Shown: positions 23,976 through 35,122 of the stretch, piece after piece
Numbering within the stretch: the stretch's first letter is position 1
Layout: each line of letters begins with the position of its first letter
Source of the DNA: Erodium maritimum
Lineage: Eukaryota; Streptophyta; Magnoliopsida; Geraniales; Geraniaceae
Direction of reading: 5' to 3'
Assembly: GCA_963921825.1 (NCBI GenBank)
Contig: OY997588.1
Location: forward strand, 132,897,203 to 132,961,202
DNA length: 64,000 bases
Program-made: the position numbers and the translations under genes
Notes under the pieces: generated by a model
What the model saw: the letters and a program-made list of their open reading frames with translations, nothing else
What the model was told of the DNA's origin: nothing
Database searches by the model: none

Positions 23976-25190
23976 TTAAGAACGAGCGCAAGCAGATTTG
24001 CTTCTAAACATAGGTCTATGATCCGATCTCAGCTCAAAGATAGGAGAGTCGTATCTGTCTCTCCCAAAACCATTGTTCCTGACATTGAAGTTATTTCCAG
24101 AGTGCAGGTACCAATACATCTCCTGAGCTGCTTTCTTGTTACCACACACTCTGCTCCTCGCATGCTCATATTGATGTCCCGTCGGATTGAAGATGGGTGA
24201 CTCTCTCTGGACCCTCCTCTGCTTATTATAACTCCTCCGTACCACCTGCTCCGACTGAGTGAACACCGGCGACTCCTTCCCGGAAGCCGACTCCTTAGCC
24301 CTCAGGCACTTCTCTATCACCATCACCTCTTCCTTGAACCTCTCTATCAACTCCTTTATCCCTTTCCTGATCCAACTCGTCGGTCTCGATCCCGACCGGC
24401 CTGTCTTGACCGGGATCGGATTGCCGTTAATGGGTTGGTTCGGGTTTCTGTTGCTGCATTCTATGCAGAGGTTTTTCCATCTTTTAAGGTTGAATGCTTG
24501 TCTCTTCGCATCGTCGGAGAGGCATGAATACGCCTGCAATGTACATACGAACTCAAATACTTGCACATCCAATGTAGTCACGTAAATTGAATCCAATTAA
24601 AGTGCCAGCTATTTGGTGGATTGAAATTAAATGACACTTCATCCCTATTCCATGACCCTTTTAATTTCTCTTACTTTAGTCATAACTTTTTGGTTCGAAT
24701 TACATGTGATTCAAACAAAAGATCAAGACCATGATTTGAAACAAGAGATTGAACGAACCTCGGAGACAAGTTTGAAGGCCATTTCGGCCTTGGGGTGCTT
24801 GTTTTTGTCCGGATGGAGCTGCAAAGCTGCACAATCAAACATCAAACGTGGATCCAGGTGTTTTAAGGTTTATGTTAATACATAACTTGTGCGTACCAAG
24901 TTTAAGGTACTGCTTCCGAATAGCATCTACAGGAGCGTCCTCTTCAACCTGATGTATGATTAATTTTGACATTCATATTTCATATCTGATAGTGGTAATG
25001 TTGAGACGAAGAGAAACCCAGAAAAGATACGTACTCGGAGAAGACGATACCAGTCTACGAAGGGAGAGCCAATGCGGTGTCGTTTGTGGGTGCAGCCATT
25101 GTTGGGGAGCAAGCATATTTCTGATGCCAACTGAAATTTCAATTTCATTTCTTCTTCTTCATCGTCGTCTTCTTTTTCTTTGTGTGCCAT
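23976..25190 (-). CDS. J-domain (DnaJ/Hsp40-type) protein, four exons, 277 residues
   Basis: Minus-strand exons 25190-25035, 24948-24897, 24826-24759 and 24533-23976. All have GT/AG borders and consistent phases. The J domain spans about residues 46-108: DWYRLLRVEEDAPVDAIRKQ, then LALQLHPDKNKHPKAEMAFK, then AYSCLSDDAKRQAFN. HPD, the tripeptide that triggers Hsp70 ATP hydrolysis, is intact. An acidic run (DDDEEEE) precedes it. The C-terminal 170 residues are basic, with no G/F or zinc-finger region, so this is a J-domain-only (class C) co-chaperone. The tail repeats ESPVF, ESPIF and DSPIF. Its Hsp70 partner and location are not evident. An alternative upstream start was not supported. Confidence 0.9.
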
Positions 25191-25560
25191 CGAGATTGAG
25201 CAGAGAGATGGAGAGGAAGTGTGTAATGAGTGATAATGATGATTTAAGAGAGAGTGTGAGTGTAGCTGTAAGCAATTTCTTTATTTCTATTATTTTGTAT
25301 TTGTTTTTGGTTGGTTTGATGAGAGAAGTGAGATAAGAAATTGAAAATTGAAATGCAGTTAACAAGTGAAGGACCAACGTTTCCGGGAGAGGGCGGATTC
25401 AGTTGGAGGCCGTTTATTCTTGCCACGTGGCGCTACTTCTGTATGTTTCGGGATCTATATCAATTAAAACAATTGGACTTTTATTCAGTGCGGTATTAAC
25501 ATCCATTAAGTTTTATATATAGTTCGGTCTCAGTCCGTCCCCATTGGGCTAACAGGCTGG
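25191..25560 (-). promoter_or_regulatory. Leader and promoter region of the DnaJ gene
   Basis: Non-coding sequence upstream of the ATG at 25190. The open frames at 25159-25377 and 25244-25426 overlap the leader and show no family features. Confidence 0.35.
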
Positions 25561-25564
25561 ACTG

Positions 25565-25657
25565 GTTATGATTATATTTATTAATGTAATTGTAATTTGT
25601 TTTATAATTTATTATGATTATATTTATTAATGTAATTGTAATTTGTTTTATAATTTA
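25565..25657. repeat. Tandem duplication of an AT-rich unit of about 46 bp
   Basis: A unit starting TATGATTATATTTATTAATG and ending TTGTTTTATAATTT occurs twice in direct tandem with almost no mismatch, just left of the element at 25669. Confidence 0.85.
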
Positions 25658-25668
25658 ATCTTAATTTA

Positions 25669-26573
25669 GAGCATGTACAACAGAAAGGACCTTGGTCAGG
25701 GAGTGGGAGTGCAGACCTTGTGCTGACTGGACAAAAGTCAGGGAGTGAGAGTGCAGAAAATTGGGTGTTTTACAACAGAAAGGACCTTGAGGTCTTGGGA
25801 GTGCAGAACAGTGCTGACTGGATTATTATTTGATATTTTCATGTTTTATTTAATTCGTTATCAGAAACCGTTTAATCTAGTCATAATTTAAACAATTTTG
25901 GAAATAAATAATTAATGACAATCAATTATTAATAAATTCAACACGAATATAAAATTTAATACAATAAATTAAGTGCAAAAAAGTAAAATAATAAAATAAG
26001 TGCAAAAAATTAATACAATAAATTAAGTGAAAATTGTAACACAATGTATTAATATTGGAGCGATTGGGGAGTTGGAGCGATTGCCCGTTAGAATGTCTCC
26101 GAAACCTCGTGCCAGTTCGTCCTCGGTGAATCCTACTTCGTCACCAACTGATTGTGCACGAGACCCAGCGTCGCCCGACATATTTCACGTGAATAATTGA
26201 AACGAGAGAGGAGAATTTGGGAAGGAGAAAGTGAAGTTGGATGGTTGAAGTAGAAAGCGGTATGAAATGAGAGGAGAGGGGTATTTATAGGGTTTTTTTT
26301 GCTGATTTTTGAATTAAAAAAAATTAGCCGTTCGGGACACGTGGCAGCGCCACACGCTGCCAGCGCAGCAGAAGGCGCGCCGGCGCGTCCAGCGCGCCGG
26401 CGCGTCCAGCGCGCCCGGCCAGCAAGAGGGGAACGGGGAGCGGTGCAAGGGGAGCGGGAGTGCGAAAATGGGGAGCGGGGCCGAGCTTTTTGGCCTCCAC
26501 AGCGGAACGGCCCGCGCGCCCGACCAGCGAACGGCACGGCGCGGGGAGTGGGGCCGTTCTGTTGTCCTTGCTC
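25669..26573. mobile_element. Non-autonomous Harbinger-type element, 905 bp
   Basis: Flanked by TTA at 25666-25668 and 26574-26576. The left end is GAGCATGTACAACAGAAAGG and the right end on the minus strand is GAGCAAGGACAACAGAACGG, clear terminal inverted repeats. ACAACAGAAAGGACCTT recurs internally near 25772. The right arm is GC-rich with repeated GCGCGCCGGCGCGTCCA units (26375-26420). A short minus-strand frame from about 26181 (MSGDAGSRAQSV... then FTEDELARGFGDIL) could be the remnant of a transposase N-terminus; that is inference. Confidence 0.8.
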
Positions 26574-26608
26574 TTATATATAGATAATCAAGACTGAACA
26601 TTTTTTTA

Positions 26609-27859
26609 ACTTAACCAACGTGATAGTACGCAGCCTTCGCCACAGCTCTACTAGGGCACGATTAAGGCTTTGCATTTTGCGGCTTCTCGGCCGAAGCGAT
26701 TATGAAATCGTCTTCATCCATGGAGAGGTCGGTGTCCCCCTCGGCTGGTGATGTAGAGAGTGGGGTGGGAGGAGAGGCACGGCAGCCGGGCAGTCTGGGG
26801 CCGCTGCGAACCATCGATGATGGGGATCGGTTTTTGCAGGGCAACCACTCGGGACGATCGGAGATTGGGTCGGCGGTGGTTGCGAGGAGCGAGGAGGACC
26901 AGGAGTGGCAGGAGGAGACGGAGAGGCTGGTAGCATCGTCGGCGCTATCCTCCCCGACGGCCTGGTCTCCATGCAGGTCGGCGGAGGGGCTGACGTTCTC
27001 GGCGGTGGCACCGGTAGTGCACGGCCGGGAGGAGGGACGACGACCTCGTCGCGTGCAGGCCGTGGGCCCCCGACCAAAGCTTCGTCGTCGTCCGGCCATG
27101 GCGGAGGGGGAGAAGCTGCTCGCGGAGGTGGTGCATGAGGGGTCGCTCCGGGATGGGGCGGCCCTCATCCCGATTGTGATCTCGTCGGCTACGGCTGACA
27201 CGGAATCGAAGTCCCCGGAGGCGGCGGCGTGGCGTATCAGGAAGGGCAAGGCGTCGGCGGTTCTACACCCGGAAGCAATGCAGCCTAGGTTTTGAGTGCT
27301 GCTGGTACGGGCCTGGGTTTGATGGCGGATGCGAAGGAGGAGCCCTCGGAGGAGTCCGAGGGGTCATCACATGCAGTGGCGGGGGGCTATAAGCACCCCC
27401 GCCTTCAGGAATGAGTACCTGGAACCCCAGGAAGGGTTTGATCGACTGTTTACCCTTTCTGGCAGTTTGGCGGCAATGGTTCTGCCAACAGTCGAGAAGA
27501 TGCTTCCCTACCACTTCGGAGTCAGCAATCCCGCGTTCAGGAGCCCTACTACTATCATTTAAGGGAGCACGACGCACGCTGACTTACCGGGGGAGTAATT
27601 GGTCCACCACCGTTTGGTTATCCTCTGGTCTGCTCGATCAGTATCTTATGGTTGTAGTGTACTGTATCGGTGTCCTTGGACGCTACCGCAGTCGCCCCCC
27701 TCCGACTGCCCTTAAGTCAAAGAGCAAAAATTATTTATATTTCTATGCTTATGTCTTTCAAGTATTGTTAGTTTGATTCCGTTGTATGGTGTCTTTGGCT
27801 CTCAAAGGCCAAGAATGCTTTTCTATTAATAATATCAGTTGTTTCTCTCAACAACAAAA
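26609..27859 (+). mobile_element. LINE-type insertion with a 19-bp target duplication
   Basis: AAGACTGAACATTTTTTTA lies at 26590-26608 and again, identical, at 27860-27878. The insert ends ...CTCAACAACAAAAA, an A-rich tail. This is the mark of target-primed insertion. Inside, a GC-rich open frame (26702-27295, 197 residues, no recognised domain) may be an ORF1 remnant. About 27411 the sequence reads MSTWNPRKGL, reminiscent of a LINE ORF2 start, but ORF2 itself is absent. The overlapping minus-strand frame at 26662-27249 is not favoured. Confidence 0.75.
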
Positions 27860-27878
27860 AAGACTGAACATTTTTTTA

Positions 27879-29280
27879 TCCAAAAAAAAGACTAAACATT
27901 TTTTTGACAATCACCCTGGAAAAAAAATTTATGAAGAGTAGCGCTTCCTCTAGCCGGTTGTAGTTTTTCACGGTGATTTCGTTTTTCATTGGTACCGTCA
28001 CGGCCACCTGCTACTGCACACCACCCCTCCTCTTTCACAAGCATCGTCTTTGATTTGGATCCTTTCTCGGAACTGCCAGTAGAAAATCTTCAAGGTGATA
28101 CGTTCTCCCACTAATATTCATGATCGAGCACCACCACTCCCACCCCCTTCTCCCCTTACAATCAAAAGGCCACCACCAACATCGTCGCCTTCGTCTCATG
28201 AGCCACCGCCCCAGTCGTCACAAGTGTTGCCGCCCTCCCCCACCATCGCTCATGATCTCGCACCCCTAGCCTGGCAAAGGAACCTACTACTCCGGAGCAC
28301 ACCGAGGCGAGTTCTATGAAGCAACCTTGCTAGGGCCAATGTGTGTGCCCTCAAGCAACGAGGCGTGCGTGTGGACGCACACCTCACCCTGCCAAGGTCG
28401 GTGTCAACCTGACCTCCCTGTTTCATGGTGTTCTCCTTGGATGCTCATTATCCCCTCAAACGCCCCCTATCAAATACCACATGCATTTTCAGGTCGAGTC
28501 AGGAAATGACCGTTGTGAACTACATATAAGCAACCATCATCTTAAGGATCTCCTCCTATTCTCTTTCCCTAGATTTGTCGGGTACATTAGTCGGAAGGTT
28601 AGTGTCTAGAAACTATCGTTCTTGACTTTGTCTCGCTCTCTTACTTTATTTCATATACGTATTTCTATTATATTTTATTGTTATCAATAAAACTCACACT
28701 TATATGTTAAAAAAGACCGAACAAAAAATAGTGTTTCAACTTGAAATGGAAACAATCATATTCAAATATATTTCATATTTGAATATAAATTCGAGTCTCT
28801 TGTCATTAAGTATCTAATGATTACCTCTATGTTCACTAAGAATTGTTTAACTTAGTCAAATTTTTGAGGGGGGCATATTCAATGTGTTTTGAGCTTCTGT
28901 TCTTCCACATCTTCAAATAATGTTTAAATTGTTTAATACGACATTTCTTGATTTTGATCAAAAAAAAATTACATCAATCGCTTTATTTGTCAGTATTTGT
29001 GAAACATCGTGGGACAAATCATCTTATTTTTGTGACATAATCACCTTGTCCTTTGCACCTCGCCTTGTTCGCTTTTTGACCTTCAGATTGGACTTCAATA
29101 GTAGCATCACATTTAGTCAATGCATGTTCAGACGATGTGTATCATCCGACCTCGTTATTTTTCTTTGATCATCTCCATCAAAATATTGGTGGTTCTAGTT
29201 TGATTGAACTTTAACAAGTCTTCACCAATGTTTCTAAACAAAACCAATATTTCCAAACAAAATCACCACCATACTCTCCT
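27879..29280. other. No gene recognised
   Basis: Low-complexity and AT-rich sequence. Near copies of the 26590 target motif recur at about 27888 (AAGACTAAACATTTTTTT) and 28713 (AAGACCGAACAAAAAA), so further small insertions may be present. The proline-rich frame at 28095-28319 has no family features. Confidence 0.3.
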
Positions 29281-30743
29281 TTTTTTTATAAGCGAAAAAT
29301 TTATTAAGCAAATGTTCTATAAGAGTATAAAACAAAGCAAGAAAAGATCTAATTGATCTTTTCCTCAAACTAATACCGCTCCAAAGGAGCAAAAACAAAA
29401 TAGAAAACAAAACAAGAAATCAACAAAACACCTTGCCTATTTCCTACCAGGATTCAGACAGGTAAACCGGTTAGAGGCCAGAATAGGGGTCAGAGCTTGT
29501 TCCGAAAGTGGTTCCAAGTAATCCATGTCCTTCCTACCCTCGCAATCTTTCTTGTACTTGTCGAGTGCCAAATAACAGAGATTTACAGCCTTTTTACCAA
29601 CTTTCGAACTGTAACTCCAATTTCCCGAGCCATCTTTTTTAGCAACGTTTACAATAAAACGTCCCATTTTGTCTCCTTTATCAGACGAAGTCCTGGCTCT
29701 TGTCTGGTAAACAACAATTGGTTGAGCACATACCTTTGACTGACCCTTCTTTGGGAGTGCACGTCTCTTTGGCTCAGCCCCAGGAATCGGCGGTTTTACA
29801 AAGGCATCCTTCCACGGACTACTTGTACACCCGACTTCCATAAACGGTACACCACCCCGAGAAAAAATGTTCTGCGCTTCCAAATCAGTCCCAAGACGAT
29901 TAAAAACAGTAGCCAAACTTGGATCTTCACGGGCTGGGATCCGTGCCCATGAGCTGACAAGCCCGAGGCCGTATGGGCCTCCTGAAAATTACCTACACAG
30001 CCCCCCAAACCCAGCTGAGCCTTAGTGCCATTACCAGCAAGTATTGGCCCAACTGAGCGCAGCCCAAGCATCAGGTCTTCGTTCTCAGTCGCATCGCATG
30101 TAGGAATTGTTTCCTCTCCAAGCGCGACATGATCGGAAATCAAATCCATGGGATCACGCACGAGATCACGAGAATCGGTGGATACTGAATTTGAATTCAA
30201 AATATCTGAAACTACAGCAGGTAACTCCGTAGAGCATGCCAAATTCTCGGCCAAACTCTATTTTCTGTGTTCACTCTGACACAGCTTCGGCTGAGATGCC
30301 GTAATCGTCGTCGTCGCTGCAGTCTTCACGCACTCCTCCCATGTGCTCTGAGCAGATCATATTCTTCCTAAACCGGGACGAGCCAAGCCCATAAACAGCA
30401 CGTGACAATTGAATTTGAAGCCATTGAGCGACTTGATTACCTGCAAAGCTGCGTCCTTCGATTTAAATTCAACAAATCTGAACACATAGCCAGAATGGGA
30501 TAATCTCTTGCGGATGTTCACTGCAACTATCTCTCCGAAGCTTCCCAACGCGTTTCGAACCCAATCCAAGGTCGTTCCAAACGGAAAATTATGGAGAAAC
30601 ATAGCAGTACCCTCCTCTGTCCTAGATCCGGACTCCGGCGATTGAACATCCCCATGCCCGATCTCCGGCGCTTGAATGTCCACAAACCCATTTATCGCAG
30701 CCACTAGCTCTGTTCCAATCCACGTCGTAGCCACCGGTTTTGT
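29281..30743 (-). pseudogene. LINE ORF1 with an RRM domain, 3' part, followed directly by a LINE 3' end
   Basis: Minus-strand frames 30743-30357, 30254-29796 and 29916-29437 form a broken protein. The first shows an RNA-recognition motif: MFLHNFPFGTTLDWVRNALG, then IVAVNIRKRLSHSGYVFRFV, then ALQVIKSLNGFKFNCHVLF. Plant L1-type LINEs of the BNR kind carry such an RRM in ORF1 (family knowledge). The last frame ends TCLNPGRK at 29437. It is followed within about 150 bp by AATAAATTTTTCGCTTATAAAAAAA, read as the LINE 3' end (plus strand 29281-29305). No reverse transcriptase intervenes, so ORF2 is missing. The 5' part lies beyond the solo LTR at 30749-33566. Confidence 0.55.
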
Positions 30744-30748
30744 TACGA

Positions 30749-33566
30749 TGTCACGCCCAAATTCCGGTTTTGGCCGGACTCGAGACGTGACTTGAGTTGA
30801 CAACGGAAAATAGTAAACATTCCCAAACCATTTCTCAAATAAAAAGTTCCAAATCTCAGATAATGAGTCAAAGCTCAACATGGAGTATAAAATAAATGAG
30901 GTTCAACAACATAGACCAGTACGCCTCTAAAAAAAACCCTCAAAACATCCAGAAGCTCCCAAGCCTCGACTCCGCTAGACATCAAGTAAGCATGTACAAA
31001 CAATAAATAAACAAATAGGGGTGAGCTTACGCTCAGTAGGGAAAATCATAAACAGTTTAACCTCCAATTAAATAATAAGACTACTTAAGCACTATGACAC
31101 ACTTTGCAAATGAGGCTGTAGTCAAAGAGATGCGATAAAATAGTTAAAGATAATAACAATATCACATTCTTAAAGATAATGGTAATTCGCGAGAGAATAA
31201 ATGGAAAGCATTTTAAAGATTCAATAACTACTAAAATGGGATCAAGTGAAAGTTACGCCAACAACTCAAAGACTCAGTACTCCGATCCACGAGTAGGTTC
31301 TTGTGTCATGTCGGATCCCATACTCCGATCCACAAGAGTACTAGTGTCATATCAGATTTTCCCTCGGTCCAGAGGGGGCACATACATCGGACTACCGGTA
31401 ACAATCCCTAAGGGACGCTTATCATCGGGATTCTCGGAGATGCCCCCAAAGGACCATATGTCATAGGGAACCAAGATAATACTCCCGCATGACGCATACA
31501 CTCGGGTGAATCAACAAGGAACCGTTCCCCGCAAGGTAAACCATTCAATATCCCGCAGGATTAACCAACAAATGCCCCGCATGATCAACCAATAAATGCC
31601 CCGCAGAGTCCTCCAATCAATATCCCGCAGGATTACCCAATCAATGCCCCGCAGGATTACCCAAACAATGCCCCGCAGGGTCCACAACCAGTATCCCGTA
31701 GGATCAATTAACCAAACACAAGAGACCAACAGGTCAACACATTGCACAATCAAACTTAGAAGTTCAAGGATTCACCAATACCCACAATCACACTTACCAT
31801 CATACTTACCAACCACGTTCCATTGGTCTATCGATCACCTGATCGTACCCTTTGGCACAATCAGTCATACTCGATCATCCATTCAATCATTCAATCACTC
31901 AAGCATCCAATCACTCATTCAATCATTCAAGCATTCATTCTATAAATCAAGCATGCAATCAATCATTCAAGCATTCTTTCTATCAATCAAGCAAGAAATT
32001 TATCTAGTTTCGTTAGACCCTTAATTTATCTTAAACTAAGAAAATAATGCATGTGAGGCAAACACAACTAATCCAAGGGCTCATCACGGCCTCTCTACCA
32101 GTAAAACAATTTCCCAAGTATTGAAAGCAAGTTAAACTAGTTGTTCATATCCTATGCATGCATACTAGACACGTCCAGTTATTAGTAATTGAAAGACGAT
32201 TATTCTAGTTATTCGCATCCTATATGCAATTATAGGACATTTCCGATTTTATTAACCTAATAGGCATACTAAATATTGAATTGCACGAGGAGTTTAGTAT
32301 TTCCCCTACCTTGTGGTCTTCCTCTTATTTGTTGTAGAGTTCGGCTAGCTTCCCCTCCGTTCTTCACACGGGTCCCAGAGTAGTCTTCGTCCCTCTAGCT
32401 CGGTTCCAAGGTCTTGGAACACAAATAAACTCCAATTAACGGCTAGCCAAAGAGCAATCATCTAAGTTCAAAAGATTCCCCCCAAAATTTCCAAAACACT
32501 TTCTTGAAGTAAACGAGAAAAAGTCGAAAAGGGTTTAAAAGAACCAAAACTGGTCTGCCACGGATCTAGTCACGGATTCGTGGGCTGCGCCATCACGAAT
32601 CTCCTCATGGACCCGTGTCTGATGCCGTCACGGCCTCCCTCACGAAGCCGTGACGTCCATCGTCACGGTCCCTGTCACAGATCCGTGACGGGTCTGGACA
32701 GTTCCGTCCTCTTCCTCCTTCAGACGCGATTTTCACGAAAAACACTTCAAAAACTCCATTTCTCCTCTACCCAAGGTAGGAATCATCCAATAACAAGTAC
32801 CCAAAGGATTCTCAATCAAAAACCATCAAAACTCAAGGATTTCAACAACAAATCATCCACTTCTTCTCCACAACACCATCTAACACTAAACAAGCTAAAA
32901 CCCAACAAGTTCTAGTCCAAAGTAAGAAAACCCAAGAGATGGAAGTGATGGAAATGAAGAGTTGAGGATGTACAAACCTCTAGGAGAATGAGTTGATGAA
33001 GATGAAGGGATTTTAGAGAGGATTTGGGTAGAGATTGATACAAAGGTCCCTCTTTTCTCTTGCTTTCTCTTCAAGACATCATGGAAGCTCCAAGCTCTCC
33101 TTTCTCTCTCAATTTTCGGCTACAACAAGTGAATAAATCTGATTTTGTGTCATCTAATGCCTTAAAAAGACCTAGAGGTGAAAAAGACCAAAAACTCTTT
33201 AGTTCTTATCCCTTTTATGGACAACTAGTGAGGGTAGAGAGGTCATTTGAGCCTCTTTCCTTTACTCCAAGCCATTAGTGACATTTGGCATAGTGGGGAC
33301 CACTCTCTTTTATTTAGAGTCCAGCAGTCCATTTAATTGCATTTACTCGATAAAAAGTTCGGTTTTGACTAAAGTTGACATTTTCCAATATTACAGTCAA
33401 ACGAAAGTAATGGCCCAACTAAGCTAACCGTGATAGTGGATAAGCTTTTTGGGCCCCGGAATGTCCCGAATGACTTCCAGAGTCATCGATTGACTTTTCC
33501 GGCCGAAAGTCAAACTTCGCCGAAATCCACCGGTTCGACCAGGATCGACCGAGGGCGGTTCTTACA
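30749..33566 (-). mobile_element. Solo LTR B (2818 bp), inserted in the LINE ORF1
   Basis: Flanked by TACGA at 30744-30748 and 33567-33571. Plus-strand ends are TGTCACGCCCAAATTCCGG and ...GGGCGGTTCTTACA, the inverse of solo LTRs A and C. No internal domain. Shared family features are the palindromic GTGAGCTTACGCTCAG at 31021-31036, a minisatellite with CCCGCAGGATT units (31545-31710) and an ATTCAATCATTCAA-rich stretch (31875-31995). The small open frames within are not considered genes. Confidence 0.88.
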
Positions 33567-33571
33567 TACGA

Positions 33572-33860
33572 ACTCCAGCCGAGGGTCACCTGGTAAATGG
33601 CTCACACCTCCACTGGGTTTGGAGGATCGATTCACAGTGCATGAAGGATCGTGAAACGCTCGCTTCTTTGCAGCCTTCGTACCTTATTCGGGATTCCGGA
33701 ATGCCGTGGATGAAGGGCCACGAAGCAAGCGCTTCTTCGTCGTAGGATGGCCATGTTTTCTCTTTGCGGAAGACACCACCTTGCAATAGGCACCATAGCT
33801 AAAGATCAAGGTGGAACAAAAAAACAAAAAAGGAAGAAACTCGGCCATTAGAGTGCCTTC
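33572..33860 (-). pseudogene. LINE ORF1, 5' part upstream of solo LTR B
   Basis: Sequence to the right of the solo LTR TSD that should join the RRM-containing ORF1 at 30743. A minus-strand frame at 33786-33586 has no clear domain. Assignment rests on continuity across the insertion and is tentative. Confidence 0.35.
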
Positions 33861-34870
33861 CAATATCTCATTATCACCATACTCTTATTTGTACATTTTC
33901 ATTTAAAAAATATGGGATATGTTAAAATTTAAATTGAAATCCACATTTACGAATAAGCAAAAAATGTCACTCGGTTTTGCTTATTTGCATATCTTTCTAA
34001 TGTTCCGACTCACCTTTAGGAACAAAACATACCAAAAGCGATAAGAAAAAATTGGAAGATCACAAAAGAAAATGAATATAAGATAACTAATGGTGTTGGT
34101 AGTGTTCTTGGGTACATCAATCGGCCCGGTATTATTGGCATTGTTTGGGTGTGGTTGTCTATCGTCTCACCTCAATAGTGTTGGCCCCGTTGGCGAGGCC
34201 GTCTGGCTGCTTTGCAGTAGAGGTGTCTACAAGGTGAGGTCTCTGGTCGTTTGCCTGCTCTTCCTACCTGTTCATATGGTGCTTCTCTTCCCCTAACTTT
34301 GAACCGTCTTTGTTCTTCTCATGTTCATGTCCACTACGATGGGTGGAGCTCGTGATCAGTGTGATAGGCGTTGGCCTCCGTCAAGTTGTTCGAGTCTTTA
34401 GACCCTTGTCGGAAGTCCAAGGAGTTTAGGGTTCTGGGGGTTAGGGAGCTCAGTGGCTTTTTGACCATCGGAGTCGTTAAGCGGTGTTGTCGTCGGCGTA
34501 TTGGTTCTCACTCTTCTCTCTGTTGCGAGAGGTCGGGGACTCTAACGAGACTTAAAGTTCACTATAAGTTCCAATAAAGATTTGGGTGTTGTTCTTGTTT
34601 GTTGTAATGGTCGGAAAATATGGGTTATTGATTTATATTTGTTGTATTTGTTTTCGTGGGCTTTATAGTTGTAAAATTTAAGTTTAAATCATTGTTTTCT
34701 TTCGTGCTTCATGGTTAGAAAATTTAGTTGGTTAGATCTTTTTTGTTTGTGTTTTTTGTTCATCCCATGTTGGATTTATTGCACATATCTTCTTCATGGT
34801 TATAAAATTTAGGTATCAGACGTATTCTTCTTTTTGTCAAGATTGTTTTGATAAGAAAGCTTTGTATATG
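33861..34870. other. No gene recognised
   Basis: AT-rich flank followed by a T-rich stretch (34100-34850) with short open frames lacking any family features; possibly a decayed LINE 3' end. Confidence 0.25.
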
Positions 34871-34888
34871 TAATAGTTTGATCCTTTT

Positions 34889-35105
34889 CCTTGGCTTCGA
34901 TCCCCAATTCCTATTACCTGAAGAGTTTTTTGGTAATTGCTTTGTATTTTCTGTGGAATTTGTTGGTATTCCCTCAATTGGCTGCCAAGCCCTGTAATTC
35001 TGCTATTAAAGCATTGTAATTGAACGTTTCTGCAGTGTCCTCCGTCTCCAACCTTTGGAACAGAAGGATCCCTTATAAAAAAAAAAAACCTCGCCGATCA
35101 AAAAA
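34889..35105 (+). mobile_element. Short target-primed insertion (SINE or truncated LINE), 217 bp
   Basis: AATAGTTTGATCCTTTT (17 bp) lies at 34872-34888 and again at 35106-35122. The insert ends in A-rich sequence (CTTATAAAAAAAAAAAACC then ATCAAAAAAA). Near its start GGCTTCGATCCCC resembles the tRNA B box GGTTCGANNCC, so it may be a 5'-truncated tRNA-derived SINE; a truncated LINE tail is the alternative. Confidence 0.7.
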
Positions 35106-35122
35106 AATAGTTTGATCCTTTT

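Noticed and set aside
26662-27249. 195-codon minus-strand ORF
   Set aside because: Overlaps an equally long plus-strand ORF in GC-rich LINE-type sequence; the long open frames follow from composition.
28995-29110. Possible BED-type zinc finger on the minus strand
   Set aside because: Only scattered Cys/His in a broken frame; no reliable pattern.
31875-31995. ATTCAATCATTCAA repeats as a satellite
   Set aside because: Confined to solo LTR B and irregular; a part of LTR divergence, not a separate array.
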